Below are positions 1 to 11,325 of a DNA stretch of 64,000 bases, piece by piece. Within the stretch, counting starts at the first letter, position 1. Each line of letters starts with the position of its first letter. The notes beneath the pieces are model-generated. The model saw nothing but the letters and a program-made list of their open reading frames with translations. It was not told the origin of the DNA and made no database searches. The position numbers were made by a program, and so were the translations under genes. Source of the stretch: Aspidapion aeneum (lineage: Eukaryota > Arthropoda > Insecta > Coleoptera > Brentidae); NCBI GenBank assembly GCA_963576565.1, contig OY755047.1:5116931-5180930 (forward strand). The letters are read 5' to 3'.

Positions 1-562
1 TTCTATTTTTAAAATCTACTTCCACCCTTTTTTTAAAAAGTAAAATGTATTTTGTTTAACTCCAGACTCATTTACCTTTCGTTTGACATCAAGCACTCCA
101 TATTTTTACTTAAACTCTAATTTTTGACATCTACCCCCACCCTTTTTTTTAAATAACTTAAAATTCATTTTTTTTAACTCCAGACTTAATTACCTTTTGT
201 TTGATATACCACACGCCATATTTTCACATAAACTCTAATTTTTCAAATCTACCCCCACCTTTTTATTCGGCTTGCGTTGTGTGGATTTTGTTCATTTTTC
301 AATGGGACCACCACAGCCCAAGACCCAGCCTAGGTACCAAATTTCATTTAAATCGGACAAGCGGTTTTTGAGTTATGCGGGTTGGTCGTTACAGACAGAA
401 AGACATACAGACAGACAGACAGACGGCGAGACAAAAAAGTTTCAAAATCATCTGAAACGCAAAGATATATAAACATTTTTGAAATCAGAGCAACTTTTTT
501 TTCTCGAAAAAATTAGGATCACCATAGCTCACACTACTATAGTACAGTAGTAGTGTGAGCTA
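1..562 (-). mobile_element. TCTG-array element (TAGCTCACAC ends), left part cut by window edge
   Basis: This is a reverse-orientation copy of a roughly 770-bp repeat seen at least seven more times in the window. Its head is the short hairpin at 523-562, TAGCTCACAC paired with GTGTGAGCTA around an 18-base loop. It is followed by an A-rich spacer, a CAGA array (391-427) and a block reading as the complement of AAACCGCTTGGCCGATTT plus AATGAAATTTGGTACC. The 1-240 stretch holds two degenerate copies of a sub-repeat ending in TCTACCCCCACCC. Short open frames over the array are low-complexity (Thr/Asp/Gln repeats) and not genes. Non-autonomous; no transposase is seen. Confidence 0.7.
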
Positions 563-1018
563 ATAAATATTTATTCACAAGTTTCGCCCAAAAATATGTG
601 CTAATGCAAGTTCGTTTTAATTTTTGGTATATTTAGTTTATTAGGCAGTCTGTAATGGTTTATAGTTTGTGAATATAAATTAAATTAATGTACTTTTATC
701 TGCATTTTAAAAAACTAAAATTAAAAATGTATGTAATTGTGTAATCCTTTCTATGTGCCACTTTAATTCCGTGCTCTCGAATTCATACGTTGCCTTTGAT
801 CTATCCTTACGCGAGACTAAGAAACCTAACCTTTCTTTTAGTCACGTGACTTTGAATTTAACTCTCTCGCATATGATAACATGCCTGAGAAAATTGATCA
901 CTACGCCAACAGCATTCGTTTGTTCGACAGTTACTTAGTCGTTCCATCTAACCAAAACCGTTTTAAAACAGTCCTCGTACAGCATGCGCGCGCTTTGGGA
1001 TTTTTCGGACGGTTTTAT
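563..1018. other. No recognised feature
   Basis: AT-rich DNA. Two overlapping short open frames (753-1144) resemble nothing I know and run into the next repeat, so I do not call them genes. Confidence 0.5.
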
Positions 1019-1191
1019 CAGTGGCGCACCCAAGAATCTGTCATAGGGGGGGGCCAGAGGCCTTTTGGACACATAATGTCGAATTTTGAGCTACTTTTCG
1101 TGTTTTTTCAAGAAATATGTGGAAAATATTTAAGAAAAATCTAAGATTTTGGGGGGGCTCGGGCCCTGGGCCCCCCCTAGGTGCGCCCATG
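1019..1191. mobile_element. Short hAT-like element with GTGGCGCACCC ends
   Basis: The left end reads CAGTGGCGCACCC and the right end GGTGCGCCCATG, with G- and C-runs just inside. Related copies lie at 14891-15100 and 29595-29769; the latter has an exact 8-bp duplication. Flanks here share GTTTTA, a decayed duplication. Confidence 0.6.
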
Positions 1192-1682
1192 GTTTTAGGA
1201 CTGTCGAACGGACTGATGGAACAAAGCCAATGTGATTTTTGAGTAATAAAAAGCTTTCTTTCCAAAGTTTTAATGAAAAAATAAATTTGGTTCATAACTA
1301 ACGGTAGACTAAAGCAAGAAATTAAAGTTTATCAAAAACTAAAAAGGATAGAAAAATACAAATAAGCAAGTTTTAAAAAAAAATTGCTTCGTTTCTCTTA
1401 AAACGTCCCTGACCTAATTTCTGACAAAAAAATTGTTATTCACAATTGAGCACGAATAAAGGATTCCACTCAATTCCTCTCTCCTGTTAAGCCAGCAGGT
1501 TTTTGGATTATTTTTTGCAAATACAGACAGCTTAATAACTGCCTACTCACCTGTTATAAAAATTAGTTATTAGGGAGTGTTGCCGTTCTTCGTTTCGTTT
1601 CCATAATACCTTATTGAAGACAATATACCAGTTTAAATCGGTGGCAAAGTTTACACAATTAAAATATAAGTTCTTGTCAAAA
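1192..1682. other. No recognised feature
   Basis: AT-rich; no coding or inverted-repeat signal that I can support. Confidence 0.45.
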
Positions 1683-1958
1683 ATCAAGGGAAATAACTGG
1701 ATAAGAAATCGAGGTCCAGTTACCTGGCCTGCACGTTCGCCGGACCTTATGCCTCTTGATTTTTGTATTTGGGGATACTTAAAGGATAAAGTTTATTCTA
1801 CTAGTCATAATACGATAGAAGAACTTGAGGCAGCCGTTGTTCAAGCCATAGAAGAAATTCCTGAACAAATGGTTAAAGATGCATGCATGTCTCGAATTCA
1901 TCGATGCAAGATTTGCATGAATAACAACGGTGGAATTTTCGAACATTTGCTTATTTAA
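1683..1958 (+). pseudogene. Tc1/IS630-type transposase, C-terminal fragment
   Basis: About 90 residues survive from the end of a DDE transposase of the Tc1-mariner-IS630 superfamily, the enzyme that cuts and pastes such elements at TA sites. The visible block WPARSPDLMPLDFCIWGYLK is the region carrying the last catalytic acidic residue, with the RSPDL.PLDF.(W)G.LK pattern common to insect Tc-like transposases. It is followed by a helix-rich tail ending ...GIFEHLLI and a stop. The N-terminal DNA-binding domain and the first two catalytic aspartates are missing, so this copy cannot be active. The open frame extends upstream to 1614, but the similarity starts near the residues RNRGP. Its 3' noncoding tail continues to about 2646. 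Confidence 0.75.
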
Positions 1959-2646
1959 TTCAATGCTTTGTTATCGGTTTTTATTTTTATTTTAAATTAA
2001 ATAATAAATGCAAACTTTTGTTTTAGAAATAAAAGATAGGTTTTAAGAAATTGTATTATTTCTTAGCCAGGGAAAAATTAAAAAATAAGGGCCTTAAAGA
2101 TTTGCATATAAATCAAATAAATCGAAAAGTTTTGAAAGGTAGTTACGTAGGCATGACAACAAACACAACTACAGCATTTGTTTCACAGCCAACTAAGTGA
2201 AAACTATTTTTTTATTAAATTCATATTTTCCGTCATCCAAAGATAGGCTTATTTTAAACGGTTGAAAAGCTCCTTTTATGCTCTATTTATTGAAGTATAA
2301 ATCCAATATGGCGGTCATAAAAAATAGCAAAGTTGGCTATGGTTTCAAAAAAAATAGAAGGCCTAGGAAAAAATTGTTAACGTCATTCAATTGGCCGTAG
2401 TTGCTTATACCAAACTACCAAATTTTATTAAATTTGTTTGCAAGATGGCGGCGATATTTCAATTTTTCAAAAAACACAAATTTTAGTTTTTGCTCGATAT
2501 TTTAAAAACCCCTGTAGATATTTTTAATTTTGATACGGCATCTGATTGGGCTTAGAATAGCGCAATTTTTTTCTCATTTAAACAAACTCGTATTTCTGAC
2601 CGTTTCCGAAATCCTCATGTAGTTGCTTTTATTTGGGACGCCCTGT
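1959..2646 (+). mobile_element. 3' noncoding part of the Tc1-like element
   Basis: This matches 59937-60220 plus 61748-61895 closely: the same stretches around ATATGGCGGTCATA, TTGGCCGTAGTTGCTTATAC, CAAGATGGCGGCGATATT and CATGTAGTTGCTTTTAT. The last block ends GGGACGCCCTG. In the second locus another element interrupts it. Confidence 0.65.
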
Positions 2647-2716
2647 AGAGCTCAAACGCGTGCCGACGTAGGCTCTCGCTGGTCGTAACTGCAAAAGGTT
2701 CATATAACCCCCGGTT

Positions 2717-3786
2717 GCGTATTTACGTTTCCGTGCTGATTTCACGGCAGCGCTGTTTTGAAATAGACACGGAAATGTTGCAACATATTTGGTTACAAAT
2801 GCGTGTTGATTTTAAGGCGCCGAGGCTCGAACAAGGCACGGGTTTGTATTAAATTACGCAGCGCAGGGGTTTACTTATTAGTGCACATTTGACACTTAAA
2901 TTGGATTCACGTTGTTTATTAGTTTGATTTTGACGTTATATGTTTGTTAATATGAAAATTATGGAGCAGTTTAAAAGTATTTGTACTAATATTACTCAAG
3001 ATTTTGAAATTCTTTGAAGTTTGAATAACATTCTTCCATTAACTATACCTGCAAAGTTCAGTGTTCATTGTCTTACACCGGCAACTACGACGACAGATGT
3101 TGTTCTGTTATTAATAAATTTTAATGATTTAAATGATTTTCACTTGATTTCTAACCACATGAAAATAGAAAGTTTCAAAAACCTAACCCAACGAAAGCTA
3201 ATCAATCAAATCTAACCGAACCGATCCAAAGCAAACTGAACCAATAATTTTTTTAAAAAAAAAAAACTTTCCTGAGTTCCTACCCGGGATCCTAGAGGAT
3301 GTGAATCCGAACCGAACCGATCCTAACTAAACCGAACCAAACCTAACCTAACCAAACTAAACTACAACACTATTCACACCCTCTAGGATCCCGGGAAAGA
3401 AGTCTGGAAAGTTTCTTTTTTTAATTGTTGGTTCAGTTTGCTTTGGTTCGGTTCGGTTTGGTTCGTTTCGGTTCGGATTCACATCCTCTAGGATCCCGGG
3501 TAGAAAATCCGGAAAGTTTTTTTTTTTTTTAATTATTGGTTTAGTTTGCTTAGGTTCGGTTCGGTTAGATTTGATTGATTAGCTTTCGTTATGTTAGCGT
3601 TTTAACCTGATAATTGAATACGCTTTTGTAATAGTTTAATGAGCGATGTTCTCTTACAGCTCCGTGCTCATTTCGAGATCAAAACTCTTAAAATCAACAC
3701 TTATTTGAACCCAAATATATTGTAACATTTCCGTGTCTATTTCAAAACCGCGCCGACGTAAAATGAGCACGGAAACGTAAATACGC
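2717..3786. mobile_element. Mutator-like (MULE) non-autonomous element with 9-bp duplication
   Basis: The termini are inverted repeats of about 75 bp: GCGTATTTACGTTTCCGTGC at the left, its complement at the right, followed inward by GAAATAGACACGGAAATG. The flanks carry an exact 9-bp direct repeat CCCCCGGTT (2708-2716 and 3787-3795). Duplications of 9 bp with long inverted ends are typical of Mutator-like elements. The interior (3200-3600) is a second palindrome of CCGAACCGAACC-type arrays and their complement around TCTAGGATCCCGGG. No transposase is seen. A second, inverted copy lies at 18268-19360. Confidence 0.65.
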
Positions 3787-3877
3787 CCCCCGGTTCAAAG
3801 ATCCACCAGCCACTAGTCCCCTGCAAAACAGGTTTGCGATTCGGCTTTTGATGTTGACCGCCGGCTCAAGTGCAGCA

Positions 3878-3990
3878 AAATATATTTTAATTGTGTAAAC
3901 TTTGTTAACCACTACCACAACTCTTATTTAGACCAATAAAAACTTCCTATTTAAAGCGAAAGTTCAAAATATTTTTCAAAAATATATCAG

Positions 3991-3997
<7 letters not shown>
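3878..3997. repeat. Left copy of a 120-bp direct repeat flanking a LINE fragment
   Basis: About 120 bp, nearly identical to 4865-4984, with the LINE fragment and an AT microsatellite between them. The duplicated block runs from AAATATATTTTAATTG to CAGATTAATA. Confidence 0.75.

Positions 3998-4034
<37 letters not shown>
3995..4034. repeat. (AT)n microsatellite
   Basis: About 20 AT units. It lies where the 3' tail of the minus-strand LINE fragment ends, so it may have grown from the LINE tail. Confidence 0.9.
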
Positions 4035-4038
<4 letters not shown>

Positions 4039-4862
4039 CGGTTTCACAACGTTCTACGTCTTCCGATACCCAATCTCCACTCGTTTCTGTTTGCCCATAA
4101 TTCATCATCTAGGCCTCTTATTCTTATTTCACTGTCTATTCCTTCTCTCCAGCTTCTCCTCGGCCTTCCTCGTTTTCTTCGGCCAGTTGGTTTCCATTGT
4201 AGTATTTGTTTAGGTAGTCTTTCATCATTCATTCTTTGTACATGTCCGTACCACACCAGTTGTTTTGTTCTTATATATCATCCACTAAAGTACGTTCACC
4301 CACTGTGATAATTTCTCTTATTCTTTGATTTGTAACTCTTTCTCTTTTTGATTTCCCTGCTGCTCTTCTCTAATAGTCCATCTCCGTAGCGGAAAGCATT
4401 TTTTCTGTTCTGTCTTTGATTGGCCATACTTCTGAGCCGAATGTACTAATACTTTTTACAATTGTTATGTTTTGATATACTTTGGTCCCAAATTATTCCA
4501 TTTAATAAAGGTAATGCTTTTCTTCCTTGTACGTTTCTATTTTTTATAGCTTTGTCTAGTGTTCCGTCAGCTGTAATTTTAGAGAAGTATTTATGCTCAT
4601 CACAGGACTGAATTCGCTGCCCAGTATAAGATTAGATCCTGTTTCGTTCCACCAATACACATATACTCTGTCTTATTGATATTAACCTCCAGTCCCCACT
4701 TATTGTATCCTTCTATTAGTTTTCGTGTCATATATTCGAGGTCGTCATAATCCTGAGCCACCACTATCTGATCATCGGCGAAACATAAAGTATACAAAGT
4801 GGTTTCATCCAAAGGAATTCCCATGTTTTGGCATTTTCTCTTCCAGACTTTAAGGACTTGTT
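4035..4862 (-). pseudogene. LINE reverse transcriptase fragment (FADD motif)
   Basis: A 5'-truncated, frame-broken non-LTR retrotransposon. At 4600-4870 the minus strand encodes a reverse-transcriptase palm piece with the catalytic motif CFADDQIVVA, then KWGLEVNINKTEYM, the usual downstream motif. At 4044-4256 it encodes the C-terminal tail with YGHVQRM and GRRKRGRPRRSW, a signature of the tail of many insect LINE reverse transcriptases. The stretch between is out of frame. The endonuclease and the N-terminal half are absent. A closer relative lies at 52812-53690 and a shorter one at 10840-11035. It is dead as a mobile unit. Confidence 0.8.
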
Positions 4863-4864
4863 CG

Positions 4865-4984
4865 AAATATATTTTAATTGTGTAAACTTTGTTAACCACT
4901 AACACAACTCTTATTTAGAGCAATAAAAACTTCCTATTTGGAGCGAAAGTTTAAAACATTTTTCAAAAATATATCAGATTAATA
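4865..4984. repeat. Right copy of the 120-bp direct repeat
   Basis: Partner of 3878-3997, differing at a handful of positions. Confidence 0.75.
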
Positions 4985-6062
4985 ATTATACTAAAATAGT
5001 TCATTAGAAATTAAACCACGATTAAGTAAACTTTTTAAAAAACTTCTTAATAGAGAAATTCCATGAAGAAAAAATGTTGTCAAGAGAATTAATAAAATTC
5101 TCCACGCTTTTACCCACTCTCTTTCATTAATGTTTTGTTTTCCTTTAAATAAAAATCAAAGTATGTAATACTTTATGTATTTTGTATGTACGAAGTGTGA
5201 CAATAAAATTATAGGACTGGTGTAAAAAATCTACTTTATTTAAATACTAATACAACTTAACGATGTTCCTCATCAATATAGTGTCGGGTACGATTTTATT
5301 TTAAATCGAACCCTTAAACGAGGGTACCGTAGTAGATCTCTTATGTGAACAAAATAAATATGAAACAGTTTTAAAAACGTTACAAACTTTAATGAATACA
5401 AAATAAAACTCTGTTACAATTTACAAATTGTTACAAGACTTTTCTTATGACCTATAAAACGAACAAGACCGAAAATATTAAAATAAAACTTTAACTTACC
5501 AAAATAACAAACTTCAAAATATTCTTTAAATATAAAAATCTTATGTTTCTTTACTGACAATTAATTTTAGAGGTTTTAGTTAAATTCAACAAAACTTAGA
5601 ATGTAACTACCGACTTGTCTTCTCAAAGTTTGGGTTTTTATAAAGGGTAGGTTGGACCTAAATAATCCATTATCCCCTCTTTGAAGAGCTTGGAGGAACC
5701 AAGTCAGTGGCGTATTGCTGATAATCCTAAAATTTACTTTACATTCTAGCTAATAAGCTAAACAAGATAAGCTAAACAAAAACAGAGATAAAATAAATTT
5801 TATAGACAACATTTTCTTATCTCACAGTTTTTCCATGTCCAATCACTTTAAAGGGAAAACCCTCTCGCTACTTGCTGTATCCCCACGCTCAACCATTACG
5901 ACTCCCACTCTAGACTTTTCAATGTGGTAGGCGGCAACCAAATGTTTTCTATTTTGGAGGGAGGCGGAACCACTTTCTCATCTTAACAGAACCATAATTG
6001 TGTTTGTCGCTTTTCCAAGATGGTTTCGTACAGTGGCAGTCAGGGGTTATTTGCATTCCTGA
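4985..6062. other. No recognised feature
   Basis: AT-rich intergenic or intronic DNA with no frame or inverted end I can support. 5210-5640 is especially A/T-biased. Confidence 0.45.
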
Positions 6063-6077
6063 CAATAGTCCCCTTCT

Positions 6078-6660
6078 CTATCGACGCAGCGTTGCATGCA
6101 TTTTTTTCCAATGTTGAAAGCAATTTTGGAAAACATCAGACGAGAGGCTGTTAGGAAATCTTGTCTTTTTTCTCTTGACATGTTCTAGTATTTTAAAACG
6201 GGTTCCTTTTAACGATTTCTTCACTTTCGGAAACAAAAAGAAGTCGCAAGAAGCCAACAAACTCTGGTGAATATGGTGGGTGGTTAACGATGGGGATCTT
6301 CTTATTAGCTAAAAAGTTATTAAGAGATAGGGCATTGTGGGCCGGTGCATTGTCCTGGTAGAGCAGCCACGCGTTGTTCTTCCACAAATCTGGAAGTTTT
6401 TTCTTTGGACGTTCCCTTAGCTACATCAACACTTCCAAATATTAATGCTGGTTAACTGTTTGACCCTCACGCGCCCATTCAATAAGAATAACACCCCTAA
6501 TATCGAAAAGAAAAACAATGAGCATCGCTGTTTTGGATGTGTTGAAGCGCCCTTCTCGTTCATCATCTTTAACTTCTTCACGACCCTCGAAAAAGCTTTT
6601 ATGCCACAAAAAAATCATTGCACGAGACATACACTGCTCCCCGTAGACATCCTTTACCAT
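6078..6660 (-). pseudogene. mariner transposase, frame-broken and internally deleted
   Basis: Read on the minus strand, the pieces occur in mariner order. First comes an N-terminal stretch with MVKDVYGEQCMSRAMIF and FFEGREEV.DDEREGR (6530-6660). After an internal deletion come FDIRGVILIEW (6470-6500), holding the first catalytic Asp, and YQDNAPAH (about 6340), holding the second. Next is HPPYSPE with a frame break. Last is CDFFLFPKVKKSLKGTRF (6200-6250). The first of the three catalytic residues follows the deletion directly, and the third motif is damaged. Known mariner transposases are about 345 residues and single-exon; this copy has lost roughly a third and cannot be active. Confidence 0.85.
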
Positions 6661-6664
6661 TCGA

Positions 6665-8547
6665 AAGCATTCAGTAGCTGTTTTTTTGAGTTTTACTTTA
6701 AATTAATACGTTGATCAATTTTTTCGGTTGTCGTCATTCCGCCAAATGAGCTATGCACGATCCGCTTCAAATCACTGGGTAAGCCAAACCAGCAGAGGAA
6801 AGACGACAAGATTGCGCGCGGTAGTAGAAAGCACATCAAGGTGAATAACTTCAACCGCCCGAGGCGTAGAGATTTAAAACCTGTTAGTACGAGGGCCAGT
6901 CTTAAAATGTCACCTCGTATGTCTGTTTAAAATGTTTAAACAGACGGCATTTTTTTAAAAGCTATGTTTGATTGTTGTTAAAAACTAAGTATCTCCTGTC
7001 AGATAACATTTTACAAAATATGGTTACAAACACATACATACGCTTTGAAACCTTTTTTTCTTCCCCCATTTTCTGGTTCCTCAATTTTCAGTAAGATCCA
7101 AATCTCTAATTTTTGATTAAAAAAACTCTGCTTTATCCTTGCGTCTTAGAACAAAGTCATTTTTAAATATGGACGATTAACATCTTTTTTACGGACTATT
7201 AATGAGTTTTTTAGTTTTCAACTTAATTTGCAGTTTTATTAAAATCTTCATCCAGAATTTTAAAAGACTTCTCCTCGTTCAAAGTAAAAAAAAAATGGTG
7301 GGATGAGGAAAATAAGCCGTTTTAGAAAATAGTCCACAAAACACCGGGAAACTGTCCATGACACCGGCAAAAAGTGATGAATCTTCCTCTGTCCCTGACA
7401 CCGGTCTATTTTTTAAGATAAATAGCTTTATTTGGCCGATTACGTATATATGGGGCATACATCATTCTTTAAAGTTAAAGTTTCGAACATACCCTCTACC
7501 ATTCTATAAGTACCTAAACCCTTCTCGAAATATAACAAAGGCTTTCGAAAGGTACCACCTGCATTCTTTAATACAGGGTCAAACTCATTTTAAAATTGTT
7601 AGCGGTTGTGTTTATATTACGGATTTGAATTCATATCATTATTATAAACCTGTATATTTTAGTTTGTTTTTATAAGTGAGGACCTAGTAAGTGATATTAA
7701 TAATGGCGTTTTGGCGGCCATTTGAAACACCACAAACAAATTTTTAGAGACCATTTAAGGACCAAGAGTATCAAACACTATTTTTTAAAAAATCCGTTCA
7801 GCGGTTTACGAGCTATCGTGTGACGTACATAAATAATATACACACACGCAGACAGACATCACGACGATATTGCTAGGATAGGTCAAAATACATCCAAATA
7901 ATACATTTTTGGCGTTATCTCGAAAATAATACCTTCTATCTAGCCAATGCTACGCGTGCTAGGAAGGTAAAAATATCCAAAGAGCAAGGCAAAACTTTTA
8001 AAAACACATTGTACGAGGACAACTCAAGATATTATTCGTGATATGTATACGCAACTCTTAGTAGAAAATTACGGAAATCGTTCCAGAATATACGAACGTA
8101 TTACACATATTACAGGGGCAAGCTACATAGTATATAGTACCTATCTATTACTGATTATTATACGCATTGAGCAGCAACTTTTATTAAACGTTTTATTTTA
8201 CTTGAATATATACTATAAACAGTTCCCAGTCCGGCCCATATTCTCTTTTATTTGTTTAGGATTCCTTAATGGGTTTCACACTTCAAATTTTATTATGGTT
8301 TTTTTGGCGGCTTTTTGAAATGAAAGGACTATACATGGTAACTTTTTGACCAATCAGAGCTAGTTGTTGAACGCGGAAAATGACGTCACCCGGAGTGCCA
8401 ATTTAAATAAAAAGCTATTATTATTATAGTAGAAAATCATTAAGTTTCTTGTGTTCCTTTATTGACTTAAATGTAAATTTGTTTTGTTATTTTTCTTAAA
8501 GTGTCTCTTATCACAATATTCATAAAATACATCAACTTACTTCACAA
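6665..8547. other. Unassigned repeat-like DNA
   Basis: No gene is recognised. An open frame at 7358-7675 (105 codons) and one at 8043-8318 resemble nothing I know. At 7795-7860 a block reads CCGTTCAGCGGTTTACGAGC then a CAGA-like run, a variant of the 'AAACNGCT..CCGATTT' motif seen in several repeat families here. Confidence 0.4.
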
Positions 8548-9017
8548 CACTCTACAAAGCCCAGATTCGACCAACTAAGGAGTACTGCTCACATATATGG
8601 AGTGCGGCACCCAAACATACCTTAATGCTTTTGAACACCGTGCAAAAACGAGCTATCAAGCTGATCAATGACCCCGTACTTACCCGTAGTTTGGATAGTC
8701 TCGAACATCGAAGAACTGTGGGCGATATATCTCTCTTCTACAGGTATTATCACCGAAAATGCTCTGAAGAGTTGGCACGTATGATCCCTCCGGGAGTATC
8801 ACCTACTAGGCGAACACGTCAAATAGACGGTAACCATCAATTTACTGTCAAAATAGAGGCACCAAGAACCTCATTATATCAGAATTCATATCTCTGGAGA
8901 ACAGCATCGCTGTGGAATAAACTCCCTGCGACAGTTTTCCCTGCAGGTTACAACCTGAACCGTTTTAAAACCAACACACACCAACATTTCCGCGCACTGG
9001 CCGCTTCTCGAGCGTGA
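8548..9017 (+). pseudogene. LINE reverse transcriptase C-terminal fragment
   Basis: About 150 residues of the C-terminal part of a non-LTR reverse transcriptase ORF2. It starts around YKAQIRPTKEYCSHIW (a conserved block after the palm), then LEHRRTVGDISLFYRYYH, SYLWRTASLWNKLPATVFP and a short tail to the stop at 9017. These blocks occur in this order in many insect LINE ORF2 proteins (jockey/RTE/BovB-like groups; I cannot choose between them). The catalytic FADD motif lies upstream and is lost, so this is a 5'-truncated insertion. The frame is open for the last 130 codons. Confidence 0.8.
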
Positions 9018-9280
9018 TAGGGATCTCCTTGCGAGTGCGCTTAACCGTAAAAAAAAATATATTAAACTTACCTTATACCAAATATCCCAAATGCACAACG
9101 TCTTGGGAAGCTTTCAGCTTCTTAAGTTCGTTAAAATAACTACAAGTAGAAAGTATGAGTAAAGTAGAACAAGTATTTACAGTTTTTAAATAAGCATAGA
9201 CCGAAAAAACACCACAAATGTAAAAAATAAACCATCAAAAAAAAAATACTTAAAAACACATGTCAACATAGCACTCTAAA

Positions 9281-9909
9281 CCAGGGCTATCAAAATGGAC
9301 GGGCCACGATCCTCCACTTTGTTGACGTCACATCCGGGGCTGATTTTTTTTTGATGGTCACGTTACGACACAGCTGATTGTCTTTAAAATATTGAAGTTG
9401 GAATGACGGTTCATGGATATTTGATTTTTTTTTTAATAAAGCCGTTTTTGAGATTGTTTTTACTTTATTCTGGCAGAACAATTTTTTTAAATGTATAGTA
9501 AGCCCTAATTTTTCATAGCCGCTTCATTAGCTCACACAAAAATTAAGTTTAAAGCAGAAGCGAATGTGACAATCACATATGACAAAGTCAAATACATGTC
9601 AAATATAACAGTTGGCATTTGGTACATGGCGGGTAATTTGAATTCAAAATAAGGAATGCTAAATCTTGAAGATTTTAACCTTTTAATCATGTTGCTTCCT
9701 TACAAACCTTTGGTGGAATATCGGGATGGTGTCTGAGAATATTCCACTGAAATTTTGCGGAAATCTGTAGTGCCATTTTGAAAATATCATAAAAAAACGT
9801 CTGACCTCCCATAAGACCAAATGTAAAATTCAGCCCCGGGAGAACAGCTGATTTTTTCAGGGTCGTGGCCTCTATTTTTGTGTTGGCCTTGTCTAAACAA
9901 ATCGTGGCA
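9281..9909. mobile_element. Non-autonomous inverted-repeat element, right end truncated
   Basis: The left arm (9281-9525) begins CCAGGGCTATCAAAA and ends CATAGCCGCT. The core begins TTAGCTCACACAAAAATTAA and runs to GTGTTGGCCTTG. The second arm expected from the locus at 36.9/45.9 kb is missing. This copy shows the uninterrupted sequence at the errantivirus insertion point (GCCGCTTCATTAGCTCACAC). A minus-strand open frame at 9687-9920 is not a recognisable protein. Confidence 0.6.
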
Positions 9910-10379
9910 CTCCAAATCACGCGCTGTCACCTCTCACCCGCTGTCGTTTTCGAGCAGCTCTTCTGACAGACCGCGTAATATAATAATAAAATATAACGCT
10001 ATTTTACATTAATAAAACTGTTATTATCATTAAATTGACTTTAAGTGCCTGCGCACACTGTTAGAAATCACTTTCAAGAATTTTCGCAGAAGAAAAACTT
10101 TGGAGTCTCAGCAAAATGAAGATATTTACGAAAATTCAGCCTTAAAAAATAGACCGGTGTGCTGTGGACTATAATATTAATAATAATATAGCTTTACAAA
10201 GTTTCGTACAAGTAAAAATAATTACCTAATAACACGCAGCAACCCTTACTTTCATTAAAATATTTACATTGTTATTAAAAAACCTGTTAAAAGCTGTTTT
10301 GTCATTTAATAGAGAGACATAATCATTAAACAAGACGGTAAAGACATTGTACACTATTTAATTGACACTTTAAAGAACA
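9910..10379. other. No recognised feature
   Basis: AT-rich; nothing supported. Confidence 0.45.
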
Positions 10380-10505
10380 CTTACTTACAAGGGCGTACCA
10401 AGGAGGGCGATCAAGAGGGATCAATCCCCCCGCTGGAAATATTCGATAAAGTTTGTTTAAAAAGATTTCTCATCAACAGGAATAAGAAAAATTATGCACA
10501 AAATA

Positions 10506-10780
10506 GGGACTTATTGCAACAAAGCCAGGCAGTAATTGTGCCGGGCACTATTCTGACAGTTTCGCATTATAAGAACAGCTGTCTTCTTTCAAAATTAGGC
10601 CTTTGTGTATTATAAGAGCCGGAATTAATAGTGCCGCCACTATTAATGGAAAATAAACCACTGGATTTATAAATTCGACATTGCTATGTCAATTTTGAAA
10701 AACCTACTGTCAGTTTTCAATGAAAAACTGTCAGAATAGTACCCGGCACTATTACTGGCAGGCCTTATTGTAATAAGTCC
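10506..10780. mobile_element. 275-bp miniature inverted-repeat element, copy 1
   Basis: Inverted ends of about 50 bp: GGGACTTATTGCAACAAAGC at the left and the complement of GGCCTTATTGTAATAAGTCC at the right, with GGCACTATTCTGACAG inside each arm. The copy at 23828-24102 has the same length. No coding capacity. Confidence 0.8.
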
Positions 10781-10839
10781 TTAATACCGACTGCGATTAT
10801 TCTAGAAATGTTTTAATCCTACCACTACTACTACTATGT

Positions 10840-11035
10840 CGGTTTAGAACGTTTTTCTACGATGTCCGACGCCTATTCTCCACCTCCTTCGATCCTGACA
10901 ATCATCTTCTGGCAGGTTTTTTGATTCAATGATCTTTGGATTGACTGTTGTCATTCTAGTTTAGAACACTCTCTTTTTCTGCGCCCTATTGTTTGCCATT
11001 CTAGGACCTGCTCTGGTAATCTTTCGTCGTTCATG
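10840..11035 (-). pseudogene. LINE 3' fragment
   Basis: This parallels 52815-53010 block by block: CCGACGCCTA, TCGATCCTGACAATCAT, GTCAGG/GCAGGTTTTT, GCGCCCTATTG, GGTAATCTTTCG. It covers only the end of the reverse-transcriptase ORF of the FADD-motif LINE family also seen at 4035-4862. Confidence 0.7.
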
Positions 11036-11325
11036 TTTCAACCCACCCCATCGAAATTTTTTCCTAGGCACGGCCCTGCTTACTTAAAAAAGTTGTAAAA
11101 CTCACAAACACCGCTCTTATACAGACTCTTAAATATGTAAATTTCCGTACAAAATTTGCAGTTAACTATTTTTAATTCAATTTTATAGTAGCAGGTACTC
11201 TAATTAATTAAATAGACGAGTAAATGAGTTGACCATAAAAACATTTTTTACAACTTAGCGTACTTTTCGACATCAGATAACACGCATAGGTTTATTGAGG
11301 GTTAGGTCACCTTTGTGGAAAGCGC

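Larger units (their letters stand above)
10388..11078. mobile_element. hAT-type element with exact 8-bp duplication, holding two insertions
   Basis: Flanked by exact 8-bp direct repeats CTTACTTA (10380-10387 and 11079-11086). The left end reads CAAGGGCGTACC and the right end GGCACGGCCCTG, an imperfect inverted pair. Duplications of 8 bp fit hAT elements. No transposase is visible. The interior is mostly other elements: a 275-bp miniature element (10506-10780) and a LINE fragment (10840-11035). Confidence 0.6.

Noticed and set aside
7358..7675. 105-codon plus-strand frame
   Set aside because: No recognisable motif, AT-rich codons and no splice or start context; best treated as chance.
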